A DNA stretch of 64,000 bases from Maratus speciosus. Its lineage: Eukaryota > Arthropoda > Arachnida > Araneae > Salticidae. The stretch is taken from positions 318,986,283 through 319,050,282 of the forward strand of contig OZ010791.1 of the NCBI GenBank assembly GCA_963932465.1. Direction: 5' to 3'. The notes under the pieces were generated by a model. It had not been told where the DNA came from. It saw only the letters and a program-made list of their open reading frames with translations, and searched no databases. Position numbers and translations under genes: made by a program. Positions within the stretch are counted from its first letter, which is position 1, and every line of letters begins with the position of its first letter. This document shows, one piece after another, positions 34,421 to 46,954 of this stretch.

Positions 34421-35795
34421 CTTTTGTGCATGAATTGTATTTGTCCATTCCACGCCGGTTACAATGTATAATTAATGCAAAATGTGGGTCGTCATCCTAT
34501 TAATAAGCAGTTTGTGTTATTACACATGTGTTTATATAATTTTGGATAACCCTAATACCTTTTATTTTTTTCTTTAACTTAAAGAAAACAAATGTTTTTT
34601 AATCAGAAAAAATAAGAAAAATAAGAAAAAATTTTTTTTATGATATTTTCAAAATAATTACGAAAATGCATATTTAAAGGGTATAATTTATTTAATTATA
34701 TGTAACAGCTGACAACAATATGTATATATTTTTTTAATTTAAAGGAAGGAAGACTAATAAAAACATTTTTTCGATTTGTTCTTTAAGATTAAATATTTAT
34801 TAAGAATACAATCTTTGATACTTTTAAAATGAAGTAGATTTACTTTTGATTTATGTTAAGTTAATATAAAAATACTATGAACTACAAGACTAATCAACAA
34901 AGACTTCTCCCCCCCCCTTTTTTGATGAAGATTTGGCTACTTTCTTATTTGTTCTCATTATTAAAATATAATTATACTTTTTTTTTATTACTGAGATTTA
35001 TTTTTATGTATTAAGGTAGTAGTTGTTTTGTTTTTTTCTTTAATAAAATAATTCTTGCTGAAACTCTTCGAAACGAGCGTCGAGTACACATGGTATATAA
35101 AATGTTCAGAATTCTTATTTATTCCTACCAGCAAATTTAAACAAATGAATTTCTTTTATTATTTGCAAAATTTTTGCAATTAGATTAGGCAGAATAACTC
35201 TTTTTGGAATTACCTGTGATAAAATATTACAAATGCCTTAAAAGATGATTAATGCGAAGGTGTTAAAGTAATTAGTTTATTTTGAATATATAAATTGTTT
35301 TCATGCATATTTTAAATAAACGATCACAAATTTGTAGTTAAAGGTTTATTTTGACGGTTTGTATTAAATGACAATATAGTAAATTAATGACATTTAATAA
35401 GGAGGAATATATAAGCATTTTAATACACAAATCCCAGCATTAGATGAAATTAATTAACGTTTTAAAGTTTAATAGGCACTAACTGACATATATCGCGATA
35501 AATTAAAATTGATAAAAAATAACTGTTAAGTTAAAAATAACATTTTATTGTGCTTTATTTACATATTGCAAGCAATTTAACCTATAGACTATTTTAACAA
35601 GAATGGTTCAGCACAACTGTGACCGGTAAATGAATTTCACTGCCTCAGTACATGTCAGCATTTCACCTCCGGGCTTACGAAAGATTCATAACCTTTATAC
35701 TTACGACATCGATAAAATGGCTACCAAGTTTCCTTCATAAGTAAACACAGAATATATCGTGTCAGGTCTATCGCCTAGCTAGAGCGAATGTTATA
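34421..35795. other. AT-rich DNA without recognisable feature
   Basis: A/T-rich with short homopolymers and a C run at 34909. No gene or element end recognised. Confidence 0.5.
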
Positions 35796-36369
35796 CAGGG
35801 AGTTTCAGCACAGCTGTCACAAAGTTTCAGGAGAGATAGAGCACATTTAGACGAAGGGAAACACAAAGCAATGCATGGTCGGAAAGGCTCCCCTGCCGCG
35901 GTAGTGATGACACGAAACACGGGAAAGAAAGGACACAAACAGGAAGAGAAAATATATTCATTATTAATAATACTTCAAAAATGCAGGGACAATGCTGAAA
36001 AGTGCTGCAACAGGAACTTGTTGCACGCATCGTGGCAGCTGTACGGAACACGCCCGGTATTTCGAGAACATTAGATCTTCCAAGCGCCGAAGATGTGAGG
36101 CCTGCATCACATCTGGGGTCGTAATTTTGAACATCATCTTTAATGGCGATCGTTGTTTCTCTTCTTGTTCTTATTTCTTAATTTTTTGCTGTACTAAGAA
36201 TAATAAACGTGTTTTCCCAACCTGTTCTTGCCCTTTCCTTCTTGTGTTTTGGGTTGCCACTACTGCACCAGGAAAGTCTTTCCAACCATGTATTAGTGTG
36301 TGATTTCCCATCGTATAGCTGTACTCTATCTCTCCTGAAACTTTTTAACTGCTGTGCTGAAACACCCTG
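35796..36369. mobile_element. 574-bp MITE with ~50-bp inverted ends
   Basis: Left end CAGGGAGTTTCAGCACAGC; right end on the minus strand CAGGGTGTTTCAGCACAGC. Identity continues through AAAGTTTCAGGAGAGATAGAG. TA lies on both sides. No transposase. The frames at 35827-36303 lie inside it and are not genes. CAGGGTGTTTC-type ends with TA duplication indicate a Tc1/mariner-mobilised MITE. Confidence 0.85.
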
Positions 36370-37252
36370 TATATAACGTCATAGGCAAGCGGCAAAAAAA
36401 AAAGTAAAATGGGCGAGCATCATCTAAATGTCCTTTCCCGATATTTTTCAGTCATGCCATTTCACTCCTTAAGGCCGGCAGGAAACGCTTCATGTCCATT
36501 CGGCAAATGGCTTATCGACCATTGGATACTTACTAGTTGTATACGAATTTTAAATCTTTTTTTTTCTTTTTTTAAACACATTAGGAGAATCAAATGAACG
36601 TAAAATAAATTAAAAAAATAAATAAATAATAATAAATTTCCTTAGAAAGTACTTTTTATCCTCTTATAAGATTTTTTAATACAGAACTATGTATAAAATT
36701 TTTGAACAAATAATCCATTATATACATGATATCAATATATGGATGATAACACTTAGGCAAAAACGGATTTCTGATATTTTATATTACGTAAAAAAAGAGC
36801 CTCATTTATTATTTGCACAATTAAGTTAATATAATCCTTGAACGTATTAATTATTGATCAATGTTTTAAAACTGCTTTCGTGATATCTGTAGAATTGTAG
36901 TTATTTAAACAAAGCTTCTATGGCTATGAAACGTACGGCTTAGTAAACGGATATATCAGTTCACGGCATATAGAAGGTTACTATCGAACTATCAGATACA
37001 TATAATTCTTGAACAAAGAGTCCAATATATACATGATAACACTAATCAGACAAAAATGGGTTTCTATTTTTTTTATATTCCGTAAAAATACTCCTTTTTA
37101 TCTACATAAGTTTCCCCCACAATTATTTCCTAAAGGAAACTATTCATAAATTTTAAAACTTTCGTTATATTTAAATTTTCATATATATTTATATTTTTAC
37201 TAATTTTAATATATAAAACATGTTACTTTCCATTAAAATATCTAAATGTAGC
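36370..37252. other. AT-rich DNA without recognisable feature
   Basis: Two loosely similar stretches (36685-36790 and 37000-37100, with ATATACATGAT and AACACTTAGGCAAAAACGG-like text) suggest an old direct repeat. No coding signal. Confidence 0.4.
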
Positions 37253-37911
37253 TACCGTATATACTCGCGTATAAGTCGACCCCCTAACTTTTGAATGTAA
37301 ATTCTGGAAAAAATCAAAAACCCGCGTATGAGTCGAACCCCTAACTTTTTACTTCAATTTTGTACAAAATCAAACCAAAGATTTCTCGAAAAGGTAGTAA
37401 GTAAACAAAAACAAATCATTGAAATTTTTTAAATAATAAATTATTATTATTTGTACATTTTATATATTATTTTTCGTACTTGTTAGTTAGTCCGTTGATC
37501 AAATTACTGTCGCAAAATTGTAAGATTAAATGCCAATGATGGTTGATCATAAATGTCACATTTAGTTGAGTTACACGTGTTTACGTCATCAAGTGATTTT
37601 AATTTCAACGTTTTATTTGTATTTTTATTAATGTTATACTAATTTATTTGTTCTTTCGTTACTTAAAATGAATCTTATGTCAATTTGTATAATTTGGCGA
37701 GTGGTTTGGTGATTTATATAATTTGGCGAAATTGGTCGACGGGATAACTAACCAGTACCTTATTTTTTTATTCATGCACATAAAAAGGCCATAATTTTCC
37801 AGTATTCGAAGTTTTTGTTTTTGCTTTTTTAACTGACTCGCGTATAAGTCGACCCCCCAACTTTGCTTAGCGAAAAGTGTCAGAAATTTCTCGACTTATA
37901 CGCGTGTAATG
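37253..37911. mobile_element. MITE with GCGTATAAGTCGAC ends
   Basis: ACTCGCGTATAAGTCGACCC occurs near the left end (37262) and again inside the right end (37836). A truncated inverse, TCGACTTATACGCGTGTAA, closes the element (37891-37909). The left flank is TA. There is no transposase. A DNA-transposon MITE is likely; superfamily is uncertain because the right end is imperfect. Confidence 0.6.
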
Positions 37912-40900
37912 ATTTTTGAAATATTGTGGATATTTCCATGTCTCCAGAAATATTTATCCCTTTTCCTTTGTAGCAATTAAATTAAAGACAAATACGATGA
38001 ACAACTAGGAAAAAAGGCAAAACCATTTAAAATTTGAAGAAGTAATTTGAAAAAAAAATTGACAAAGCAATTAAATATTTTTCACTTCTTTTATTTAAGA
38101 ATTTTTAATTACTTAAACTAAAACGTGCGTATGCTTTTCACCTCATTGCATCAAAATATTTTTATTAAAATTAAAAACTCAAACATGTGTTCAAGTCTCA
38201 TGATAGCATATTTGTTTCTCCGGAAATATTCATTCAGAATTGCGTGATTTTCGTAATATTAAGAAAAGTTTTTAATATAAAAAGTAATTCATCCACTACT
38301 TATTTCTTTTTAAAAAAGCACTTCAAACATATACATAAATTAAATGTAATTTTTTTTCTACCTTTTTCAAATATACATGCATTTTCAACATAAAGTGTTG
38401 GACAAAATTAATTGTTTTTCTTATTCAACGAGCATCCGAAAAACGTTTTATCAAATGTAAAGCAGGTTATTTCTTCACCAAAGGAAGAAGTCGTCAAGTG
38501 AATCAGATAAATTATTCAAAAATTATTTCGATATTAAATTGCAAAAACAGCATCGGAAATCGAAATTCCTGTTCGTTAATCGATTTATTTTTTAAATTAA
38601 TTTTTTTTTTTTTTCTTGTAATGTTTACTTTTGCTAAAATAAAATAACTTATAACTGTTTACCCTGTTTTAGGAGAATAAATTTTCTTCGGCTAAAAATC
38701 TGATCCAGAAATATAAATTTACTGTTCTTCGCATAACAGTGCACTAATCGAAACAGTGCAGCAGTCTTTATGGAGTCTTCAAGCAAACCAAAAAGAAACC
38801 CAGATATAGTATTAGAATACCTTTAAGTTAATTCTGGTTACAATTTGCTGTTTACCTTACATTTAATTTTTAAATGTTTGTTTATCTCATCTGCAATAAT
38901 GAGACTATTGCTAATATTTACGGAATTTTCTCACGTATTTAGCGCACTTTAATTTATTTGTCTTTTGAAAATTCATTTTAAAAATAAATAAATTTAAAAT
39001 TAAATTTAAAAAATATGGAATTAGAAAAAAAATATATTTACAAAAGAAATATTCAGTCTTCCGTACTTGGATAATATTTTTAAAATGAATCAATTAAATT
39101 AGCGTGTTTTTACAGCCTGCAACGTATGGACTGATTTTGGTGAACGTAGGTCGTAGGGACCGAAACCCCTAGTATTAAGAAAAATACACGTGCATTGCAA
39201 TCTGTTTTTCTGAATTTGCAAATGAATTTAACATTAAGAGTTCCAGACTTTAAAGCTTCATTATTCCCATACTTTCCACCGAATGTCATTTTGTTTGGTA
39301 TCCTAAATTAAAGTGTACTGAAAAAGCCAGGTGTCATAATTAGGTGTTCGATTTAAAAATGTCATCTTGATGATGATCTTCTAAACTCATTCATTTAATA
39401 GAAATTTGAAAAAATACACGATTTCCATCTGAATGCATACTTTTTGTTTTCTCGTATCCGTGACAATTGAGGACAAAATATATGTGATGAACCCCTTTTT
39501 TTGACCAAATGTACGTTTTATTTTTTATTAGATAAAATTTACCTTGACAATTTTTCTTTGTAAGTAAACCACATAAATGTATGCGTTATTTTTTTTCCTT
39601 TATACGTTAAACGGAAATGTATGCAAAGGCAGCAGGGAGCACAAGAACGAGTCTTTAATAAATATGAATTTTCTTAAACCTAATGCTTAATGCTAATGTT
39701 AGAGTTTTTGACATTGCAGTATTTGATTACCATCCGGTAATATAATAAACACGCTAAAGCAGACATTTCTTTTATGAAAAAATTTTTAAAAACCCTTTTT
39801 ACCGTTAAAATTTGTCAGAGTAAGTTAGTTAAATTTTTAGGATAAAAAACTATGAATAGCAATGTAACAATGTTTTACAAGCATATACGAGACTGGATTG
39901 CGATGTGCAGTGTTCAATCATTTTTTTTTATTTGGGTAGATTTTTAGTTTTTTGTTGTTGTTTTGTTTTTGTTTAAAATTTTAATATTTCAAACTCGATT
40001 TATTTCATATTTCGCAAAACTTACTTTTTTATCTATTGCTGCAAAAAAAAAAAAAAAAGAAAAAGAAAAAAAAAGTAAATATTTTTATAATGCAATTATA
40101 ATATTTCCAAACATTATTTTATTGGCACACTGCCTTTGTCTTAGAAAGTCTTGCTTTTTTCTTTTTTTTTACTTAGTCCTAGTCTTTATCCTTGCACAAT
40201 GAAAGCCGTTGGATTTCATTCTAAATATTTTAATTAAACTCCTTGCATTTTCCTTTGCAACAGTTGCAGTATCGACTGCGTATCATAAGTTGATCTTTGA
40301 GCAACTAAAATATAGGTGAAGTCATGCGTTAATTAAGATTTCAGTCACAATTAATGACTAAAAAATCTATTTTTTAATTATATAATGCATTTACTTCACA
40401 ATTTGTGCCTAATAGCAAATTTATTTTTTCGTAGCATGGATAAATATTTCAAATCTATCGCCAAGTGACGTGAGCGGAAAATACTTTTCATTTGAAAGAG
40501 AATTATAAATATTGAAAATAAAATATTTTTACAAAAGTAATGTAGAATAGTCTTTATTCTTTGGGAAATATCTGCGCTTCATTTATTTGTGTTACATAAT
40601 TATAAAACTATATTAGGTGGGATATTTAAGATATTTATGTTTGCTAAATCTATAGTAAAAAAATAAATAAATATTTTGTGACAATAATTATTTCACAAAA
40701 TCCAGGAAAATCTTGTTTATATTTATTACCCTAACGGGTTCGATTCATTCATAAATAGCATTAGGCTTTTCACATTAATAATGAGAACATGTAATAAAGA
40801 AAGGAAATACATATCTATAAAAAATCTCGTCTGAAAACGTTTTTACATTTACGAAGTGTTTATCGAATTTAATAATTAATAACATGGATATTAGTAAAAC

Positions 40901-41940
40901 CTACTAATGATTTTCTAGTAAACATCCGCCTGAAACATATATTAAAATGATAAATGTCATTTAGAGGTAATTATCATTTTTAGATAAATTATTAGTTTGT
41001 CTAATTCATATTGCCATTCTTTTCTGAAATATCAAATGCTGGAACAGTACAGATATACATACATATATATTCCTTCCTCATGCATTCGAATATTCGAAAC
41101 GTACTCTTTCAAGATCAAATGTTAGGAGACATCGATATAGCTAAAAAGAGGTTAGAATCATAACTATTTTCTATTCATTTATTATATACAATTATCAGAT
41201 CAGAATTTTATAGAAATGTTTAAAATTATCAGTATCCAATGTTATTTGTTTACTTTCGTCTCTTGCGACATGCAAATTTCAAAAGTCTATAGCTTAAAAT
41301 AAAATTACATGTCAAATAAATTTTTAAATTATAACTTAATAATAAATAAAAGCAATGTTAATACAAGTTGTATAATTGTATATTTCTTTCACATTTTAAC
41401 AAGTTTCAATAAAAAATAAGTCCGAACACTGAACAAAAAGATTCATGTTTTAGGTAACATAATTTTTTTGAAAAAATGATGCATTTAAAATATCAATTGA
41501 ATGATTTTTTTAAAAATAAGGTTAGTTTATGTAGGTATCCAGACGATGTTAAAGATCATGCTATTTTTTAACCCATTGAAATAAAATAAAAATATGTTTC
41601 CCACAAAACATAGAATGTAGAAGCTAGAGAGAGATTATGTTTAGCGTAAAAATTGGTAAAATCGAGAAATTTGATTCGTGATCTGGCAGATATACTGTTT
41701 CAGTAGTTCAGTTACATATGAAGTTAAATTACTTAAGTTGAGTTTAATTACGGTCAATGGAGGTAAAACAATAAAAACGAAATCTGGTGGCATTTCTCTA
41801 AACATTCCGAACAGTTTTAGAGATCGTGTGTTCAAATAAATGTATAATTAGAGTCGACCGCTACTCCTTTTGTATACACGAGACCATATATTGAGTCATA
41901 ATACTGAAACACAACGCATTTTTTATGTCCCTGGAAATAA
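37912..41940. other. AT-rich DNA without recognisable feature
   Basis: About 4 kb with no recognisable element ends or coding exons. Minor items are an A/G-rich tract at 40043-40076 and a poly-T at 38609-38625. All frames here (for example 38187-38393, 39963-40202 and 41641-41835) are short and low in complexity. Host intron or intergenic DNA is the likely status. Confidence 0.5.
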
Positions 41941-42035
41941 ACAACCTAATCTATAATAAAACACTCATACTACAATATATATTAAAACACACATACACAC
42001 ATAAATAACGCCTGCATTCAACAGTTAAAGGTATA

Positions 42036-43733
42036 CAGTGGGTTGCCAAATTATTAGGGACAGTCATATTTTCTGCTAGTTTTATACTTTGGGTGCACTT
42101 GACTGCGGCTCTAAATCGTTTAAGTGTTGCAGGCATGTATTTTACTGTTGTCAACATCTCTATAATTCAACTTTTAAGTACTTTTGGTATGTTAAAAGGT
42201 TTGATTGTTTTGTATAAATATTTTAATAACGGGAGAGACGCTGAGTCTTTTATACACGCAATAGTGGAAGCCGCTTTTCTTTAATTTAAACAGAATTCTT
42301 TGTGTTTTTTTTTTTTTTTTTGGAAAAGTTAAGAATTATATGCGAGTATTATCTTTCTTTTATTGATTAAATATTTGTTTTTTGCGAAATTATTTACGTT
42401 TTTAATTTAGTTTTTATTTTTATTGATTTCGAGGGATTGATTCGTCCTCTAGGAAAAAATCTGAGGTAAAAACTCTTCTTCTGCATACGAGTCATTACCA
42501 AAGGAAGATAGCAGAACTTGCTGAAGTTTCCAAGTCAGTAGTCAACAGGATAAAAATAAATCTGGACAAAAACCAGCCACTTTTGCCCAAACGAAAAGGT
42601 AAAAGTGGAAGAAAACGTATAACAACTCCACGTATCGATAGGAAAATCCGGGATATCTGTTTAGGAAACAGAAAGAAAAGTCTGGGACTCCTTACTCAGA
42701 TCGTTCAAGAATCTAGAATACCAGTTTCTAAGAGAAATGTGCAGCGGAGATTAGCGGAGGAAGGGTTCACAGCCAAGTAACTCTGGTTCACAGAAGCGAT
42801 GAAGAAGAAGCTCCTTGCCTGGGCTCGTAAACACCACCAGAAGACGGTTGATGACTGGAGTAAGGTCAGTTGTTAAGATAATTATTATTTATGTCATTTA
42901 AAATCATCTATTTCTAAATTATTAACATATTTAATTTTTTTCAGGTCTGTTTCTCAGATGAATCAACCTTTGAGATTTTAGCCGATAAAAGCAGCTTTGC
43001 CAGGTGACTCCCAAGCGAAAAATACCGCCCTGACTGCATCGGGGAAAGTGTTAAACACCCTGATAAAATAATGGTGTGGTCTGTCATACCGCTAAAGGGG
43101 TTGGCCGGCTCTACATTGTCCAGGCAATCATGAGACAAGACCAGTACAGGCAAGTTCTGGAAACTCGGCTGGTGCCGCAAATTGAAAAATGATTCCTAGG
43201 TGGTGAGGAGTTCATGTTTATGCATGATTCATCACATTGTCATAAAGCTAGAAGCGTTACAAAATTTTTGGCAGACCATAATACCTCAGTTTTATCTTGG
43301 CCTGGCAATTCTCCTGACATGAATCCCATAGAAAACTTCTGGGAGATCACGAGGCGGAAATCGCCAAAGATATGATTACAACCAAAGTACAACTCATCGA
43401 AAAACTAATAAATGTATGGCATCACAACCCTAAAATAAAAGAAAGTGCCAGAAATTGCATAGAAAGAATGCCGAGACGCATCGAAACACTTCTCGTAGCC
43501 AAAGGAATTATCACCAAATATTAATATTCTTTACTAACATTAGTAAATTGACTGTATTATATTTTTGTTTATATTATATAGGTTTTTTTCCTATAATATT
43601 GCGTAAATACTTAAACTAGTATAACAATAAAGCTTTTTAAACTTAAAAATAGTGTTTATTTTCAAATTATATCCTAATATTGTACAAAAAACCTATACTT
43701 CATGACTGTCCCTAATAATTTGGCAACCCACTG
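42036..43733 (+). mobile_element. Complete Tc1 element, DD34E, 1698 bp
   Basis: Terminal repeats CAGTGGGTTGCCAAATTATT... (42036-42067) and the inverse (43702-43733) are almost identical over 32 bp, and TA duplicates flank both ends. It is inserted in the left arm of a tRNA-derived palindrome, whose right arm gives the empty site. The internal gene is on the plus strand and broken. Near-identical ends imply fairly recent arrival. Confidence 0.93.
42478..43523 (+). pseudogene. Tc1 transposase gene with one intron, inactivated
   Basis: The N-terminal helix-turn-helix region includes SHYQRKIAELAEVSKSVVNR, followed by the AT-hook-like KGKSGRKRITTPR and a second helix-turn-helix with VSKRNVQRRLAEEGF. 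A stop follows at about 42778. After DDWSK an 80-bp GT-AG intron (42865-42944, ending TTTTTTTCAG) is followed in phase by VCFSDEST, the first catalytic Asp. Later come KIMVWSV, MHDSSHCHKA (second Asp) and SPDMNPIENFW (Glu). Thirty-four residues separate the second Asp and the Glu, which gives DD34E. Further stops and a frameshift near 43090 inactivate it. The minus frame 42941-43180 is a shadow. The family cuts and pastes DNA at TA sites. Confidence 0.9.
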
Positions 43734-43937
43734 TATATAAATATTTTACAGACATACATACAATAAATACAATAAACCCAACTGGAGTGAAAAATTAGTC
43801 AGAGCCAGGAATCGAACCCGGGACCACAGTATAGTGTGGTCCGGTGTTCGATTCCTGGCTCTGGCTAATTTTTCACTCCAGTTGGGTTTATTGTTTTAAT
43901 TGTATGTATGTCTGTAAAATATTTATGTATACCTTTA

Positions 43938-45560
43938 ACCTAATCTATGCCTCCCTACACTGACCATCTTCTTGCGCTCTTAAACGATTCATATCAAGTT
44001 GATAAGTTTTAATTAGTGTAACATATTTGAAAAAATTACAACCGATTTTTCCCTATATGTTATAATATAACAGAATAATATCGTGTGCTCCTCTTACTAA
44101 ACGATATACTATGCGCTTCAAAGTCTACAGAAAATCTAATGTATTGCACCGCAGAAATGTATGTTATTTTCATTATGTTTGAAATATTGTGCGAGTAACT
44201 TTAGTAAAATTCCATGTAAAAGATTTTTTCTGATGATAATTAGGTGAAATGAACGTCGGTAATATGAGTACCCTTTTAACAAAAGTACATCAATTATTCG
44301 CCACTTAAACCTTTAAATCACTAATACATTTTGATAGATTATATGTATTATTAGGGAGAAGTTCTTTTACCACTATCTACTATTTTTTTATTATAATGAT
44401 TAAGAAATATTTTGTGATATGAATGCGTTTATATGCACAAACACACACACATATTGTGGCTCTGTATGTGTGTACATTTTATAAGTTCTAATAAGAGATG
44501 TTTTTTTTTTTTTTTTTTTTACTTTATACGAAAAAATAAATCATCAGAAATCTTTCTTTTTTAACTTTCATTGCATAAAACAAAAGGTATCAATAAATTA
44601 AACACTGGATCCTGCATATTGACCCAGTGACATTTAAGTGCTTCTAAAGCAGAAATAAAAAATAAAACACTTTTTCCAATTCGGATATTAACGTCTTTAA
44701 GTGTTAATAAATAATATATGTAATAGATTTATATTCTCATACATTCACTTTTATCCTGTTGTCACATTTATATAACTTAAATCCGAAACACTTGCAAATT
44801 AAGGGCATAAAAGGTAAAAATTGAATTGATCCCAAGATTCTGTCACTGTATAACAAAAGGACACGTAAGGGGTGTGTTGTTTTATAGGCTTTTATGACTC
44901 AATGAATTTTTCAATGTTTGTTTTTATATTTAGTTTTATACTATAACTTCATGTTTAATAGGAGAGTAATTCAATAATATTTATTCCCGCAGCATACGTC
45001 CTTTCGAAACTGCTATAAACTGTGGCAGACCAATTAAGATCGAGCTATATTTTAAGTATTATTTTCTTTTCATATGCATAAGTTTATAATATAAAAATAA
45101 TCAGTGCTTTTTTCACCCTTTTCTCAATGCTTTACATTTAAAATATCAATAAATTTAATGCGAAAAATATGTTACAATGTATTATATATATATGGTATCA
45201 CCAGTTATTGGCACTGGGTAGTTCTACATTGAATCTAAAATTAAATTGGAAAATGAAATGTACTAATGCTTATATTAAATATCAAAGAAAAAAACTTTTA
45301 AAGTACTTTTGAAAGGTTTATTTTTAAATTTAAGCACATATATTACTTAAGTTATGAAATGTGAAATTTAAATATAGAATGCGAAATGCGAATCTTTAAA
45401 ATAAAGGTTTGCAATAATTCAAACTTAACTTCAGATTAATTCATATTTTCAGATAATTTGAACTGATCAATTTGTCCCCAAAATCTTCCAACTGAGACAA
45501 TGTGCAATCTAATTCGTTAATTATAACTTATTTTTATTAAATTGATTATCTCAAACATAT
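43938..45560. other. AT-rich DNA without recognisable feature
   Basis: No element or exon recognised. A poly-T (44502-44520) and short CA repeats (44439-44451) are present. Confidence 0.5.
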
Positions 45561-45599
45561 CTTTAAAAAAAATCGTATCTCTAGAAAATCCCGAAGAGT

Positions 45600-46000
45600 T
45601 TTTTATGGTGTGGAAATATGGTCTATAAAAAAACATATGGTAAGAAGATTTCGAACAACAAAGCGAAATAAGGAACAATGTAAGATAGACATAACTTGAA
45701 GAGACGGAAATATAACAATGTAGATAAGAGCTCAGAAAAATTTCTGTATGTTAGCAAGAGAAATAGACGGTTAAATGTTAATAGGCTGGATATATTGCAA
45801 GGATACAAGTTAGTAGATGGTTTGCTATCGTAGAGCGGTAGAGTTTCTGCAGTGGCATCCTAGAAAAGTAACACGACCAAGACGAGCTCATGTAAGCTAG
45901 ATAGACGAAATCAGAACAGTAGATGGGTTTAATTGGAGGACGAAAGCACTAAGGGGGCAATGGAAAAATCTGGAAAAGAATTAATCCAACAATAAATTGA
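45600..46000 (+). pseudogene. Non-LTR retrotransposon ORF2 C-terminal fragment
   Basis: The plus strand around 45860-45990 reads PRKVTRPRRAHVS, a stop, then IDEIRTVDGFNWRTKALRGQ and WKNLEKN. This matches the usual tail of RTE/Jockey-clade non-LTR ORF2 proteins (GRPxxRWxDEI...NWxxxAxDRxxWxxLEE). Upstream (45640-45700) reads MVRRFRTTKRNKEQ, like the MERRMLGxxxxDRxRN block before it, with stops between. Reverse transcriptase and endonuclease domains are absent, as in a 5'-truncated copy. No poly-A or microsatellite tail was identified. The minus frame 45623-45808 is a shadow. Confidence 0.7.
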
Positions 46001-46885
46001 AAACTGACAGATAATGATTGTGATGAGGAAAAACTCCTGTTTTTCTTAATTTAATTGTTTTCTCGAAATTTCTTAAAAATCACCATTAATTAGTTTTTTT
46101 ATAATTTCATCCTAAATTTTCAAAAGAAAATATATATTTAACATAATGCCTTTATCTCTAAAAATACGTTCACCTAGATAGAATTCTTTTATGTGATTTA
46201 TCATCCTCACTGGATATCAAACGAAAAAAGGAAATTGATAAAAATTGACATTGTATTCGGTTTACATCTTATTCTCGTTCCATGCAAGGTTCGTTAGAAA
46301 TAGGTTTTGTCTTCTTAGTTTCTGAGTTACCTTATCTTTAGATTATTAACTTTCCAAGGAGATTATATCAATTTTCTGTAGGCAAATAAAATGTCTTTAG
46401 ATTCTGGAAACTTTTTGAAAACGTACATGGCGTTCGAATTCATTCTGGCTTATTTTTTAACACTGCTATTCTGGTAGCGCTGCCATGAAATTAAAAATTG
46501 TCTTAATTGTTTATAAGGGTATCTGACAATTTCAGCTTGAATGGTACCATTAAATTCATATACTTTTTCCCAATAATGGTGATGCCACTACAAGTATCAT
46601 AAAAGCACCATGTAGTGCGTGTGTGTGTGTGTTTGTGGGTGGGGGGGGGGGGGAGGAGGGCTCTCTCTGTCTCTCACGTTTTCTCTCCACTAAGTCAGGA
46701 ATGTAAACTATAACGTTGCGTAAAAATGCTTTCAGTATCCCTATCACTTTTTTACTGAGATTATAAGCTTATATTTATGCTTCGAAGTTTATTAAACAAA
46801 TCTCATAAAGTACTTCCAGACATTAATTTATAATATAAAAACTGCAGTCTACAACCTTTCAGCAACTTCGAGTGGAAATATTCGA
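46001..46885. other. AT-rich DNA with simple repeats
   Basis: A GT/G-rich tract occurs at 46616-46659 and a CT tract follows. The minus frame 46556-46747 reads through it. No gene recognised. Confidence 0.5.

Positions 46886-46888
<3 letters not shown>

Positions 46889-46936
<48 letters not shown>
46889..46936. repeat. (TA)n tract
   Basis: About 48 bp of TA repeats immediately left of a ~350-bp tandem satellite. The order microsatellite then satellite resembles the HINE layout, but no HINE head is present here. Confidence 0.97.
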
Positions 46937-46937
<1 letters not shown>

Positions 46938-46954
46938 CATTGTAGACATTGATA

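Larger units (their letters stand above)
41950..43937. mobile_element. tRNA-derived palindromic element, copy 1 (with Tc1 inserted)
   Basis: Arms 43734-43835 and about 43841-43937 are nearly perfect inverses, each including CAACTGGAGTGAAAAATTAG and the 3' half of a tRNA-like sequence (GTTCGATTCCTGGCTCTGGC). The left arm continues beyond the inserted Tc1 (AACAGTTAAAGGTATA, 42021-42035), matching the inverse of the right arm (TATACCTTTAA, 43928-43938). The distal left flank CGCCTGCATTCAACAGTT is shared with copy 2 (59090-59110), so both are one family. Confidence 0.75.

Noticed and set aside
35827..36303. Three overlapping frames of 67-103 codons
   Set aside because: They lie on both strands wholly within a MITE with 50-bp inverted ends and have no domain.
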